In this document: piece by piece, positions 18,297-27,267 of the stretch | How positions within the stretch are numbered: the stretch's first letter is position 1 | Layout: every line of letters begins with the position of its first letter | Source: Pseudokordiimonas caeni | GTDB lineage: Bacteria > Pseudomonadota > Alphaproteobacteria > Sphingomonadales > Kordiimonadaceae | NCBI RefSeq assembly: GCF_026719705.1 | Contig: NZ_JAPPRR010000003.1 | Location: forward strand, 124,001-188,000 | Length of the DNA stretch: 64,000 bases | Direction of reading: 5' to 3' | The notes under the pieces: model-generated | Told to the model about the DNA's origin: nothing | Databases searched by the model: none | Seen by the model: only the letters and a program-made list of their open reading frames with translations | Position numbers and translations under genes: made by a program

Positions 18297-18908
18297 ATGC
18301 GCGCTTTCACCAAAGTCACCGCCAAGGCTGTGCCCTTCCCGCGGATGAATGTGGATACGGATATCATCATTCCGGCCAAACACCTGAAAACGATCACGCG
18401 TTCAGGCCTTGGCAAGCATGCGTTTGAAACCGTTCGCTACCGGGCGGACGGCAGCCATATCGCCGATAACGTGTTCGATGCCCCGAAATATGCGGGCAGC
18501 GAAATCCTGATCGCCGGCCGCAACTTCGGTTGCGGGTCAAGCCGCGAACATGCCCCGTGGGCGCTTGCCGACATGGGCTTCCGTGTGGTGATTGCACCGG
18601 GCTTTGCCGACATTTTCGCCGGCAACTGCATCAAGAACGGCCTGCTGACCGTGACGCTGAAGCAGGAAGAAGTCGACGCGCTTGTGCTGGCGGCCGAAGG
18701 CGGCGTGGCGATCACGGTGGACCTTGAAGACCAGACCGTGACGGCAGGCAACGCCCATTACGCGTTCGAATTTAACCCGGTGCACAAGAAAATGCTGCTT
18801 GAGGGGCTGGATGAAATCGGCCAGACGCTGGCAGCAAGCCCGGCTATCAAGTCCTATGAGGCCAAACAGGCCGCGAAGACGCCCTGGCTGTTTGGAGGGA
18901 ATGCCTGA
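18297..18908 (+). CDS. leuD: 3-isopropylmalate dehydratase small subunit
   Basis: A 203-residue swivel-domain partner of LeuC. The diagnostic segments N-V-D-T-D-x-I-I-P and [11 protein letters not shown] are present. ATG 18297 has GGAAGGGAGA upstream and gives the standard family N-terminus; the frame runs further back only as an out-of-frame shadow of leuC. The stop shares one base with the leuB start (TGATG). Confidence 0.97.
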   Translation: MRAFTKVTAKAVPFPRMNVDTDIIIPAKHLKTITRSGLGKHAFETVRYRADGSHIADNVFDAPKYAGSEILIAGRNFGCGSSREHAPWALADMGFRVVIAPGFADIFAGNCIKNGLLTVTLKQEEVDALVLAAEGGVAITVDLEDQTVTAGNAHYAFEFNPVHKKMLLEGLDEIGQTLAASPAIKSYEAKQAAKTPWLFGGNA

Positions 18909-19999
18909 TGACGACTTTCAATCTGCTGCTGCTGCCCGGCGATGGCATCGGCCCTGAAATCATGGACCAGGCCCGCCGCGTGCTCGATTGGGCGGCGTCC
19001 GCCTATGGCGTGACCTTCAATGTGAGCGAAGACCTGATCGGCGGTTGTGCCTACGAGAAATACGGCGTGCCGCTCGCGGATGAAACCCTTTCCAAGGCGA
19101 AGGCCTCGGATGCGGTCGTCATGGGCTCGGTCGGCGGGCCGCAGTGGGACGGCAAGGTTGCTTACGACAAGCGCCCCGAAGCCGGCCTGTTGAAGCTCCG
19201 CAAGGAACTTGATGTATTCGCCAACCTGCGCTCTGCCATCTGCTTCGATGCGCTCGCCGATGCCTCCAGCCTGAAGCGCGATCTGGTCGCGGGCCTTGAT
19301 ATCCTTTTCGTGCGCGAGCTTTCAAGCGGCGTGTATTTCGGCTCCCCCCGCGGGATCGAGGCCCTGCCGGAAGGTGGCCGTGTGGGTATCAATACCCAGC
19401 GCTATACCGACAAAGAGATCATCCGAGTGGCTCGCGTGGCGTTCGAAATGGCCCGCAAGCGCGGCAGCCGTGTGGCGTCGGCCGACAAGGCGAATGTGAT
19501 GGAATCCGGCGTGCTGTGGCGCGAAGAAGTGACCAAGCTGCGCGACGCTGAATATCCCGATGTGGCGCTTGAGCATGTGCTGGCTGACAACTGCGCCATG
19601 CAGCTTGTCCGCGCGCCCAAGCAATATGACATCATCCTCACCGATAACCTGTTCGGCGATATCCTTTCGGATGCGGCCGCGATGCTTACGGGCTCGCTCG
19701 GCATGCTGCCGTCTGCGTCGCTCGGGGACGGTGGTCCGGGCCTTTACGAGCCCGTGCATGGCTCGGCCCCCGATATCGCGGGCAAAGGTGTGGCCAACCC
19801 CATCGCCATGATCCTGTCGATGGCGATGGCGCTGCGCTATTCGCTCGGCCTTGGCGAGGCCGCCGACCGGATTGAGAAAGCCGTGGACGGCGCCCTCAAT
19901 GCAGGCTTCCGCACCGGCGATATCATGAGCGAGGGCATGACCCGTGTCGGCACCAAAGGCATGGGCGACGCTATCCTCGCCGAGCTTCAGAAAAACTGA
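18908..19999 (+). CDS. leuB: 3-isopropylmalate dehydrogenase
   Basis: A 363-residue NAD-dependent oxidative decarboxylase, the third enzyme of the leucine branch. It starts with [10 protein letters not shown], contains the [10 protein letters not shown] loop and the metal-binding D-x-x-x-D region (L-F-G-D-I-L-S-D), and ends with the usual [13 protein letters not shown] loop. It is translationally coupled to leuD by a one-base overlap. asd follows after 35 bases and may be cotranscribed. Confidence 0.97.
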   Translation: MTTFNLLLLPGDGIGPEIMDQARRVLDWAASAYGVTFNVSEDLIGGCAYEKYGVPLADETLSKAKASDAVVMGSVGGPQWDGKVAYDKRPEAGLLKLRKELDVFANLRSAICFDALADASSLKRDLVAGLDILFVRELSSGVYFGSPRGIEALPEGGRVGINTQRYTDKEIIRVARVAFEMARKRGSRVASADKANVMESGVLWREEVTKLRDAEYPDVALEHVLADNCAMQLVRAPKQYDIILTDNLFGDILSDAAAMLTGSLGMLPSASLGDGGPGLYEPVHGSAPDIAGKGVANPIAMILSMAMALRYSLGLGEAADRIEKAVDGALNAGFRTGDIMSEGMTRVGTKGMGDAILAELQKN

Positions 20000-20034
20000 A
20001 CAACTTCCCAAACGACCCACTATGGAGAAATAAA

Positions 20035-21060
20035 ATGGGTTTTCGTGTCGCAGTCGTAGGCGCAACCGGCAATGTCGGGCGCGAAATGCTGAATATCTTG
20101 GCGGAGCGGGACTTCCCGGCCACCGAGATTATCGCCATTGCGTCGCGAAAATCGATTGGCCAGACCGTGGGTTATGGCGACAAGGAACTGAAGGTGGTCG
20201 CCCTTGATACCTTCGATTTCAAAGGCGTCGATATCGCGCTCTTCTCCGCTGGCGGTTCGGTTTCCAAGGAATATGGCCCGAAGGCGGCTGCAGCCGGTGC
20301 CGTTGTCATCGACAACAGCTCGCATTTCCGCATGGATCCCGATGTGCCGCTCGTGGTGCCCGAGGTGAACCCGCACGCACTGGCCGGTTACAAGAAGAAG
20401 AACATCATCGCCAACCCCAACTGCTCGACCGCGCAGATGCTGGTGGCGCTGAAGCCCCTGCATGACGCCGCCAAGATCAAGCGCGTTGTTGTGTCCACTT
20501 ACCAGTCGGTATCGGGTGCAGGCAACGAGGCGATGGACGAACTGTTCACCCAGACGCGGGCGATTTTCGTCAATGACGAGATCAAGCGCGAGAAGTTCAC
20601 GAAGCAGATCGCCTTCAACGTCATCCCGCATATCGACGTCTTCATGGAAGACGGCAATACGAAGGAAGAATGGAAGATGATCGCCGAAACGCACAAGATG
20701 CTGGACCCCGATATCGAGGTCACGGCCACCTGCGTGCGTGTGCCGGTGTTTGTCGGCCATTCGGAATCGCTCAATATCGAGTTCGAGAACCCGATCACCG
20801 ATGCGCAGGCCCGCAATATCCTGCGCGAGGCTCCGGGTTGCCTCGTGATCGACAAGCGCGAAGACGGCGGCTACATCACCCCCGTTGAGTGCGTTGGCGA
20901 CTATGCAACCTTCATCTCGCGCATCCGCAAGGACCCGACCGTGAAACACGGCCTCAACATGTGGGTCGTGTCGGATAACCTCAGGAAGGGCGCTGCGCTC
21001 AATGCGGTGCAGATTGCAGAAAGCCTCGTAAATCAGGGTCTCCTGAAGGCCGCTGCATAA
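20035..21060 (+). CDS. asd: Aspartate-semialdehyde dehydrogenase
   Basis: A 341-residue enzyme that reduces aspartyl phosphate to aspartate semialdehyde, the branch-point precursor of lysine/diaminopimelate, threonine and methionine. It has the Rossmann G-A-T-G-N-V-G motif, the catalytic Cys in N-P-N-C-S-T, and the V-P-V-F-x-G-H-S-E segment. It lies just after leuB, the order seen in many alphaproteobacteria. It is followed by a clear terminator at 21085-21110. Confidence 0.97.
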   Translation: MGFRVAVVGATGNVGREMLNILAERDFPATEIIAIASRKSIGQTVGYGDKELKVVALDTFDFKGVDIALFSAGGSVSKEYGPKAAAAGAVVIDNSSHFRMDPDVPLVVPEVNPHALAGYKKKNIIANPNCSTAQMLVALKPLHDAAKIKRVVVSTYQSVSGAGNEAMDELFTQTRAIFVNDEIKREKFTKQIAFNVIPHIDVFMEDGNTKEEWKMIAETHKMLDPDIEVTATCVRVPVFVGHSESLNIEFENPITDAQARNILREAPGCLVIDKREDGGYITPVECVGDYATFISRIRKDPTVKHGLNMWVVSDNLRKGAALNAVQIAESLVNQGLLKAAA

Positions 21061-21084
21061 GACGCACCGAAAAGATTTCATGAG

Positions 21085-21110
21085 AAGGGGGCCGCATGGC
21101 CCCCTTTTTC
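21085..21110 (+). terminator. Rho-independent terminator after asd
   Basis: The stem GGGGGCC/GGCCCCC with a GCAT loop is followed by TTTTTC. It sits 25 bases after the asd stop and ends two bases before the stop codon of the minus-strand kinase-like gene. It therefore separates convergent transcripts. The A-rich stretch before the stem also makes it plausible in the opposite direction. Confidence 0.92.
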
Positions 21111-21111
21111 G

Positions 21112-22320
21112 TCAGATGAAACTGTCCTCATCCGACGATGGCGCCTTGCCCGGCTGGAAGATGATGGCGGCGGATGTGCCAACGCCTTTTTCACTGTCGA
21201 TCACGATGCGCGCGCCCTGGCGTTCTGCAAACAGGAAGCTCAGCGGCAGGCCGAGGCCCGAGCCGTCGCTATGGACGCTATAGGCGGTGTCGAGGGCGCC
21301 GATGGGCGTTGTCACCTGCTTCAGCTCCTCCGCCGTCATGCCGACGCCTGTATCGCGCACAATGAGCGCCACCTCGCCGCCGGGGCGTTCCTCAAGGTCG
21401 ATCCTGACCTCGCCCTTGTTGGTGTATTTGATGGCATTCGACACCAGCACCAGCACCGCTTTGCGGGTCATTTCCATGTCGCCGAGCGCCCACAGCGGTT
21501 CGCCGCGTTCGCTGCCGGGGAAATCCAGATGCCGGGACGCCGCTTGTTCCAGCATGATGCGGCGCGCGGCGCGGGCCACCTCGCTGAGGTCGAAGCTTTC
21601 CTGCTTGGCCACGCCGCTTGAAAGGTCGAGGGTCGAAAGATCGAGAATGTCGCTGATCAGCGCCAGCAGCTGTTCACCGGTCTGCGCGATTTCGAGCGCG
21701 AATTCATGGATTTCCTCGGGCGGCAGTTCGTGCCCCTTCAGGAGGCTGGCGTAACCGATGATGGCGCTTAAGGGGTTGCGGATTTCGCGGCTGATATTGG
21801 CCATGAAGATCGACTTGGCCTGGTTGGTGAAGCGCTCGTTCTGCAACGCAAGCTCCAGCCGGGCGAGCTGTTCGAGCTGCCGGACTTCCTCGATGAAGCG
21901 CAGACCGAGCGATTTGACGGCATCGACGAGCATCTTGTGTGTGGCGGGTTTGGCCGTCAGCGCGATGATGTAACCGAGAGGCTGGTAGTCGGCATCTTCA
22001 AGCGAAAGATAGACGCTGTCGGCAGCTTCCCATGTTGCAAGCTTCTCGGTCGTGACCATATAGCGGCAGTCGGCTTCCCTCGGCAGGGTGCGGAACTTGA
22101 TCGGATCGGTGGCACCGTCGCGGTCCACGGCGGCAAGGCTGACGGCTAGTTCATCCGCCGCGCGGGCCGGGGGCATCAGCACCACAAGGCGCGCGTCAAC
22201 GGCCTTGCCGATAGCGCCAAGGGCTGCTGTCATATAGCTCATGCCGCCAAGGTCTGATAAAGAGGCAACCAAGCTGTCACCCGTTTCCCTGTTGCTGCTG
22301 ATCGGGGCGATGAAGGTCAT
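21112..22320 (-). CDS. Histidine-kinase-like protein lacking the phosphoacceptor histidine
   Basis: A 402-residue soluble protein. Residues about 20-150 look like a GAF-type sensory domain, then comes a coiled segment, a HisKA-like helix (about 170-235) and an HATPase_c domain with N box (VSNAIKYT), G1 box (DTGVGM) and G2 box (GSGLGLPL). In the HisKA motif the position of the phosphorylated His (normally S-H-E-x-R) is Arg178: the protein reads ISREIRNPLSA, with codon CGC at 21787-21789. ATP binding looks intact, but autophosphorylation at the canonical site is not possible. There is no membrane segment and no adjacent response regulator. It could be an allosteric partner of another kinase. 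Confidence 0.85.
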   Translation of the reverse strand: MTFIAPISSNRETGDSLVASLSDLGGMSYMTAALGAIGKAVDARLVVLMPPARAADELAVSLAAVDRDGATDPIKFRTLPREADCRYMVTTEKLATWEAADSVYLSLEDADYQPLGYIIALTAKPATHKMLVDAVKSLGLRFIEEVRQLEQLARLELALQNERFTNQAKSIFMANISREIRNPLSAIIGYASLLKGHELPPEEIHEFALEIAQTGEQLLALISDILDLSTLDLSSGVAKQESFDLSEVARAARRIMLEQAASRHLDFPGSERGEPLWALGDMEMTRKAVLVLVSNAIKYTNKGEVRIDLEERPGGEVALIVRDTGVGMTAEELKQVTTPIGALDTAYSVHSDGSGLGLPLSFLFAERQGARIVIDSEKGVGTSAAIIFQPGKAPSSDEDSFI

Positions 22321-22343
22321 GAGATACGCCGGAATTCATATGA

Positions 22344-22367
22344 TTCTGTCATCCATGTATGACAGAA
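22344..22367. promoter_or_regulatory. Inverted repeat in the divergent kinase-like / CitE-like intergenic region
   Basis: Perfect 9-base arms TTCTGTCAT (22344-22352) and ATGACAGAA (22359-22367) are separated by 6 bases. It lies in an AT-rich stretch just upstream of the minus-strand kinase-like gene (start 22320) and about 115 bases before the divergent lyase gene. The size and position fit a dimeric repressor or activator site. The function is inferred. Confidence 0.45.
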
Positions 22368-22482
22368 GTATCGTTCAGATCGGCAGAAATGCCTACAAGA
22401 AAAAATTCAATCAGGGATGGTTGATCGAGTAATTCCAAAGAATTAGCAATATTCAACCAGACGAAGTCGGAAGATTGCAACT

Positions 22483-23352
22483 ATGACACCTGAAACGAGA
22501 ATCCCGGTCGCGCCGCTTTTCATGCCCGCTTCTAACGCCCGCGCGATCGAGAAGGCGCGGGGACTGTCGGCAGACGCCATCATCCTTGATCTCGAGGACG
22601 CCGTAAGCCCCGATGCCAAGGCGATTGCCCGCGAACAGGCGGTGGCGGCTGTTCGCGAAGGGGGCTTCGGCGACAGGCTTGTAGCGATCCGCATCAATGC
22701 GCTTGATACCCCGTGGGGCGGAGAGGACCTCGCTGCCGTGATCGAGGCCGGCGCTCGGCATCTGGTTGTGCCGAAGGTGGAAACGGCGGCTGCGATGGCC
22801 GATCTCACCGTGCGACTTGATGTCGCACAATCGCCTGCCCGCGTTTGGGCGATGATCGAAACACCGAAGGGCGTGCTGGCCGCTGTCGCCATTGCTGCCG
22901 CCTCGCCGCGCCTTGCCGGATTGATCCTCGGGGCCAATGATCTGGTGAAGGAGATGCGGGCGCGGCATGTGGCGGGGCGGGCGCCGCTCCTCTATGCCAT
23001 GGGGCAGGTGGTGACGGCTGCACGGGCCGCCGGGATCGGCGTGATCGATGCGGTTTACGCCGATTTCCGCGATGAAGCCGGCTTTTCTGCCGAATGCCGG
23101 CAGGCGCTGGAGTTCGGCTTCGATGGCAAATCGCTTATCCATCCCGCGCAGACCCCGCTGCTTCTGCAGGCATTTTCACCGTCTGCTGACGAGCTGCAGG
23201 CAGCGAAAGAGCTTGTCGAAATTTTCGAACGCGCCGCAGTGGAAGGCAAGGGCGTTGCCGTGCATAATGGCCGCATGATCGAAGCCCTGCATGTGGAGGA
23301 GGCACGACGCGTTCTTGCGCGCGGCGGGCTCGCTGGGGTAACTCCGCGTTAA
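22483..23352 (+). CDS. HpcH/HpaI aldolase / citrate-lyase beta (CitE-like) family CoA-ester lyase
   Basis: A 289-residue TIM-barrel lyase. Conserved elements are the L-D-L-E-D-A-V metal/substrate segment, R-I-N near residue 71, M-I-E-T-P-K-G, and G-A-N-D-L. Relatives cleave citryl-, malyl- or citramalyl-CoA. As a stand-alone gene without citDF partners it is more likely a malyl- or citramalyl-CoA lyase-like enzyme than a subunit of citrate lyase, but the exact substrate cannot be read. No other CoA-pathway gene is adjacent. Confidence 0.87.
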   Translation: MTPETRIPVAPLFMPASNARAIEKARGLSADAIILDLEDAVSPDAKAIAREQAVAAVREGGFGDRLVAIRINALDTPWGGEDLAAVIEAGARHLVVPKVETAAAMADLTVRLDVAQSPARVWAMIETPKGVLAAVAIAAASPRLAGLILGANDLVKEMRARHVAGRAPLLYAMGQVVTAARAAGIGVIDAVYADFRDEAGFSAECRQALEFGFDGKSLIHPAQTPLLLQAFSPSADELQAAKELVEIFERAAVEGKGVAVHNGRMIEALHVEEARRVLARGGLAGVTPR

Positions 23353-23430
23353 CCACTGGTGTGCAGGATGCGGGCTCTCGCCCGTACTGTGATTCTACAC
23401 ATACTTGGCAATGTTTTTGGGGAACATTCA

Positions 23431-23961
23431 ATGGATCATCATCCTATCCAGCCGACCAATATCGAGCATCGTTTCGGCGATGACGAAATCATCGTTTCCA
23501 AAACCGACCCGCGCGGCTGGATCACCTATGCCAACGACATTTTCTGCAAGATTTCGGGCTTCCGTGAAGACGAGATGATCGGCAAGCCGCACAGCCTGAT
23601 CCGCCATCCGGACATGCCGCGGACGGTCTTCAAACTGCTGTGGGAAACGCTGAAATCGAAGCGCGAGATTTTCGCCTTTGTGAAAAATATCGCCAAGGAC
23701 GGTGGCTATTACTGGGTGTTTGCCCATGTGACCCCGACGCTGGATCAGAACGGCGAGATCATCGGCTATCACTCAAACCGCCGGGTACCGTCGAAAAAGG
23801 CGGTCGCGCAGATTTCCAAAATCTATGAAGCGCTTCTGGCGGAAGAGAAGCGCCACGGCGACCCCAAGGCAGGGCTCGCAGCCGGTGAAGCGCTGCTGGT
23901 GAAGACGCTTGCGGATGCGGGTGTCACTTATGACGAATTTGTCTGGTCGCTGCAGGAGTAG
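23431..23961 (+). CDS. Aer-type PAS domain protein (stand-alone aerotaxis sensor module)
   Basis: A 176-residue protein made almost entirely of one PAS domain of the Aer class: T-D-x-x-G-x-I-T-Y-A-N near residue 22, the R-H-P-D-M-P motif that in Aer belongs to the FAD pocket region, and Y-Y-W-V-F-A-H-V-T-P. In Aer this domain is fused to a membrane anchor and methyl-accepting domain. Here the protein ends after a short helical tail, and a soluble transducer gene starts 6 bases later. ATG 23431 is preferred (GGGGAA upstream, normal N-terminus) over in-frame codons back to 23359. The likely role is to sense redox or oxygen and signal through the adjacent MCP. Confidence 0.85.
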   Translation: MDHHPIQPTNIEHRFGDDEIIVSKTDPRGWITYANDIFCKISGFREDEMIGKPHSLIRHPDMPRTVFKLLWETLKSKREIFAFVKNIAKDGGYYWVFAHVTPTLDQNGEIIGYHSNRRVPSKKAVAQISKIYEALLAEEKRHGDPKAGLAAGEALLVKTLADAGVTYDEFVWSLQE

Positions 23962-23967
23962 AGGAAG

Positions 23968-25203
23968 ATGATCGGTTTTCTGAAAGACAAGACTGTAGCG
24001 AGCGCCCCGAAATATGATCCGGCCTATGTGCGGGATCTGGAAGACAAGCTCGCGGACTATGAACGGGCCTTCAACGCCATTGCGGCCGTCTCCGGTCGCT
24101 TCAGTCAGGGCGACAGCGAGGCCCGCATCATCGGCTGGCAGAGCCACGGCCCCCATGCCGAGGTGCTGCGCGACCTCAACCATATGCTCGACCTGACGGA
24201 CGCCTATGTGCGTGAAAGCGCGGCGGCCCTCGATGCGGCGGTTGAAGGACGTTATCACCGCAAGTTCCTGACCACCGGCATGCGCGGCGCGTTCGGCCGG
24301 GGGGCTGCCATCATCAACCGGGCCGCAGCCCGCATGCAACAGATGGAAGCGGAGGAGCAGGCTGGCCGCGAGACGCTGGCACAGGAATTCCACGCCCATG
24401 TGATGGGGGTCGTCTCCACGCTGAAGGCATCTGTCGCGCAGCTGGATGCAACTGCAAGCGCCCTGAAGGAAGACGCCCAGACAACGAGCGGCCTTGCGGT
24501 TGCGATGGCGGCGGCGTCCGAGCAGGCGTCGGCCAATGTGCAGACGGTGGCGGAAGCGACCGAACAGCTTTCGGGCTCGATCACCGAGATCAACCGTCAG
24601 GTCGCCGAGACGAACGGCGCCGCCGAACAGGCCGTGACCGCCTCGCGTGCTGCGACCGAAGCCGTGACCCGGCTGGCGGCAGCAGCTGAAAAGATCGGCG
24701 GCGTGCTGACCTTCATCCGCAAGATTGCCGACCAGACCAACCTTCTGGCGCTGAATGCCACCATCGAGGCGGCGCGTGCAGGCGAGGCCGGCAAGGGCTT
24801 TGCCGTTGTGGCGAACGAGGTGAAGAACCTCGCGAACCAGACGGCCCAGGCGACGATGGAAATCACCGCCGAGGTTGCCGCGATGCAGACCGCATCAGAC
24901 GAAACCGCCGAAGCCATCCGCACCATCGACACCCGCATCGCCAACGTGGGCACAAGTGCACGTACCATCGCGAGCGCGGTGGATGAGCAGACCGTGGTGG
25001 CCGGCGAGATATCGAACAACGTGCGCGAAGCGGCGCAGGGCACGCAGGAAGTTTCCCACAATGTGGCAAGCGTGAGCACGGCTTCCGCGAAAACCGAGCG
25101 CGGCGCCAGTGAGGTTGGCCTGGCGGCGGAAAGCCTGTCGGCCGAAGCCGAAACGCTCAGCGAGCGGGTCGAGATATTCCTGAAAGAACTGCGCGGCGCC
25201 TGA
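23968..25203 (+). CDS. Soluble methyl-accepting chemotaxis protein
   Basis: A 411-residue transducer with no membrane segment or signal peptide. The N-terminal 130 residues are helical and HAMP-like. The C-terminal part is the MCP coiled-coil with the conserved hairpin tip [19 protein letters not shown]. There is no C-terminal CheR/CheB-tethering pentapeptide. A good ribosome site (GAGGAAG) lies in the 6-base gap after the PAS gene, so the two are almost certainly cotranscribed and together resemble a split Aer receptor. No cheA or cheW lies in the window. Confidence 0.92.
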   Translation: MIGFLKDKTVASAPKYDPAYVRDLEDKLADYERAFNAIAAVSGRFSQGDSEARIIGWQSHGPHAEVLRDLNHMLDLTDAYVRESAAALDAAVEGRYHRKFLTTGMRGAFGRGAAIINRAAARMQQMEAEEQAGRETLAQEFHAHVMGVVSTLKASVAQLDATASALKEDAQTTSGLAVAMAAASEQASANVQTVAEATEQLSGSITEINRQVAETNGAAEQAVTASRAATEAVTRLAAAAEKIGGVLTFIRKIADQTNLLALNATIEAARAGEAGKGFAVVANEVKNLANQTAQATMEITAEVAAMQTASDETAEAIRTIDTRIANVGTSARTIASAVDEQTVVAGEISNNVREAAQGTQEVSHNVASVSTASAKTERGASEVGLAAESLSAEAETLSERVEIFLKELRGA

Positions 25204-25243
25204 GGCACCGGGCAGATTTTTGAATTCAGATGACTGGCGGGGC

Positions 25244-27241
25244 TCAGCGCCCCGCCGCCACCCCGCCAATGTGGCGGGCGAGGAAGGCTTCCATAGCATT
25301 CAGGGTCATGAGCCGCGCTTCCGCTGATTCCAGAAAATGATCGCCGGAATCCATCTCCACGAACTCGACCGACTTGTGCAGGCTTTTCAACTTGCTGTTC
25401 ATGGCGCGGCCATGGTCAAACGGCACGACCGGATCGTCCTTCGCGTGAATGAGCAGGATCGGCGCGTTGATCTCGCCAGCACGGTGCACCGGCGAGATGT
25501 CTTCCTTATTCATCCCTTCGGGGATGATTTTCTTTACCCGGAATTTCCCGCCGATGAAGCCCTTGTCGGCTTCGATCATGCGCGGAATATCGGCCACCCC
25601 GTTGAAACTGATGGCGCAGGCGTAAAGATCCGGTTCGGTAACAGCGCCCATGAGGGCTGCATAGCCGCCGTAGGAGCCACCGGCGATGCAAATGCGCTTG
25701 GGATCGGCAAGCCCTTGTTCAATCGCCCACCTGGTGGCGTCGGTCACATCTTCCTGCATTTTGCGGCCCCATTCGTTGTAGCCGGCTTCCATGAAGGCAT
25801 CCCCGTACCCGGTTGAGCCCCGGAAGTTCGGCTGTAGCACCACATAGCCGCGGTTTGCCATGAATTGCGCCATATAGTGGAAGGAGATGGAGCTGCGTGA
25901 ATGCGGCCCGCCGTGAGGGAAAACGACCATCGGCAAGTTCTTCGCCTCGCGGTCAGCTGGTTTGGTGACCAGCACCTCGAATTCCAATCCGTCACGGGCG
26001 GCGATCTTCTGCACCTCGATATCGGTCAGCGCAGCGGGGTCGATATTCCGGATGCGGGTGATTGGCGCCAGCTGCTTCGATTTCAGGTCGAGGAGATAGT
26101 AGCTGCCCGGATCACGCACGCTGCTGTGCAGGATCAGGAACATCTTCTGGCTGCGCACGATATCGGTGATCTCGTTCAGTCCGTCCGGCAGCAGCTTGTC
26201 GATGCTGGCCTTCAGGCCGGCAATCTGCTTGTCGATATAGTGAACCCGCCCGCCGTCCGGGTCGTTATAACGATAGCCGATGATGGCGTCGGTTTCGGGG
26301 TCGCGCTTCAGGCCGGTCACATCGCCTTCCTCTGGCGCAAAAAGGGTTTCGACGATTTGCCCCATGGGAATGTTGTAGGTGACAAGCGTATGGTTGCCGT
26401 CCTCCTGCAGATGCAGGGCATAGGCGACCTTGGGATTCTCGGTGAAGGCTAGAAGTTCGATCTCGCCGCTCGCCATCATGCCCGAATCCTGAATGTCGCC
26501 AAGGCGGTCGGTATCCGGGTCTTTGTAGACGATATGGAATTCGGTGCGGTCGTAACCCCAGCCGATGCGGGGCTCGTGGTTCTGGTCTGTCATCCACTGC
26601 TGAATGCCGTGCATGCCATCGCTGATCACGCTGAACTGGCCGTTCTTCACCTTCACTTTGCGGATTTCGTACTTGCCGTTCATCTCGGGGTCGAGGGTGG
26701 TCATAATATGATCGGGGTCATCCGGCAGCATGTCGATCACCCGGTCCTTGAACTGGGCGCGCGAGGACGTGAGGCCTTCGTCTTTCTCACGTTTGCTGGG
26801 GCGCGCCATGCTCATGAATTTCGAGCCCTTCTTGCGGTTCAGGCTGAACATGTCCGTGCGGGTGAATTCTTCACCGCGGATGCGGTCGGTGAAGCGATAG
26901 GCGATGAGAAGCGTCTCATTGTTGGCCCAGTCTATCCAGGAAATGTCGGCGGTAATCCGCCCCTGATCGATCGGCGGCAGGACCACAAGCGTCTCGGGGC
27001 TCGTGTCACCGATCGGATGCATGAACACATGCTGGCGCCCGTTGATAGGCGAGACATAGGCGACATAGTCGCCGCCGGGTGAAAGGTTGAAATGCTGCGC
27101 AGATGGCAATTCTGCGAAACGCTCAACCGGAATCAGGGCTGGGACTGCATCGGCAGCGCTAGCCTGGGAAAGGCCCGCGAGTGCGGCTGCGAGGATGGTG
27201 CTTCTGGCAAATGTGCCAAACACGGCATGGGACGATTTCAT
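25244..27241 (-). CDS. Exported S9-family (prolyl oligopeptidase-type) peptidase, copy A
   Basis: A 665-residue protein with a Sec signal peptide (A-x-A near residue 30), a long beta-propeller-like domain, and a C-terminal alpha/beta-hydrolase peptidase domain. The catalytic triad is visible: Ser523 in G-G-S-Y-G-G, Asp602 in H-A-K-D-D and His635 in G-D-H-F. S9 enzymes of the acylaminoacyl-peptidase/DPP branch clip oligopeptides; the substrate is not predictable here. A paralogue of nearly equal length lies immediately upstream on the same strand (27268-29241), so this is a tandem duplication. A GC hairpin surrounds its stop codon. Confidence 0.92.
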   Translation of the reverse strand: MKSSHAVFGTFARSTILAAALAGLSQASAADAVPALIPVERFAELPSAQHFNLSPGGDYVAYVSPINGRQHVFMHPIGDTSPETLVVLPPIDQGRITADISWIDWANNETLLIAYRFTDRIRGEEFTRTDMFSLNRKKGSKFMSMARPSKREKDEGLTSSRAQFKDRVIDMLPDDPDHIMTTLDPEMNGKYEIRKVKVKNGQFSVISDGMHGIQQWMTDQNHEPRIGWGYDRTEFHIVYKDPDTDRLGDIQDSGMMASGEIELLAFTENPKVAYALHLQEDGNHTLVTYNIPMGQIVETLFAPEEGDVTGLKRDPETDAIIGYRYNDPDGGRVHYIDKQIAGLKASIDKLLPDGLNEITDIVRSQKMFLILHSSVRDPGSYYLLDLKSKQLAPITRIRNIDPAALTDIEVQKIAARDGLEFEVLVTKPADREAKNLPMVVFPHGGPHSRSSISFHYMAQFMANRGYVVLQPNFRGSTGYGDAFMEAGYNEWGRKMQEDVTDATRWAIEQGLADPKRICIAGGSYGGYAALMGAVTEPDLYACAISFNGVADIPRMIEADKGFIGGKFRVKKIIPEGMNKEDISPVHRAGEINAPILLIHAKDDPVVPFDHGRAMNSKLKSLHKSVEFVEMDSGDHFLESAEARLMTLNAMEAFLARHIGGVAAGR

Positions 27242-27267
27242 AAAGTCTCCGAATGTATAAATTGGGA

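Noticed and set aside
22241-22432. 63-codon plus-strand frame between the kinase-like and CitE-like genes
   Set aside because: Its first part is antisense to the kinase gene, there is no ribosome site before the internal ATG codons, and the tail crosses the regulatory dyad. Not enough support for a gene.
25236-25256. GC hairpin GGCGGGG/CCCCGCC around the stop codon of S9 peptidase copy A
   Set aside because: No T-run on either side and much of the right arm is coding. It may help transcript ends, but this is too weak to call a terminator.
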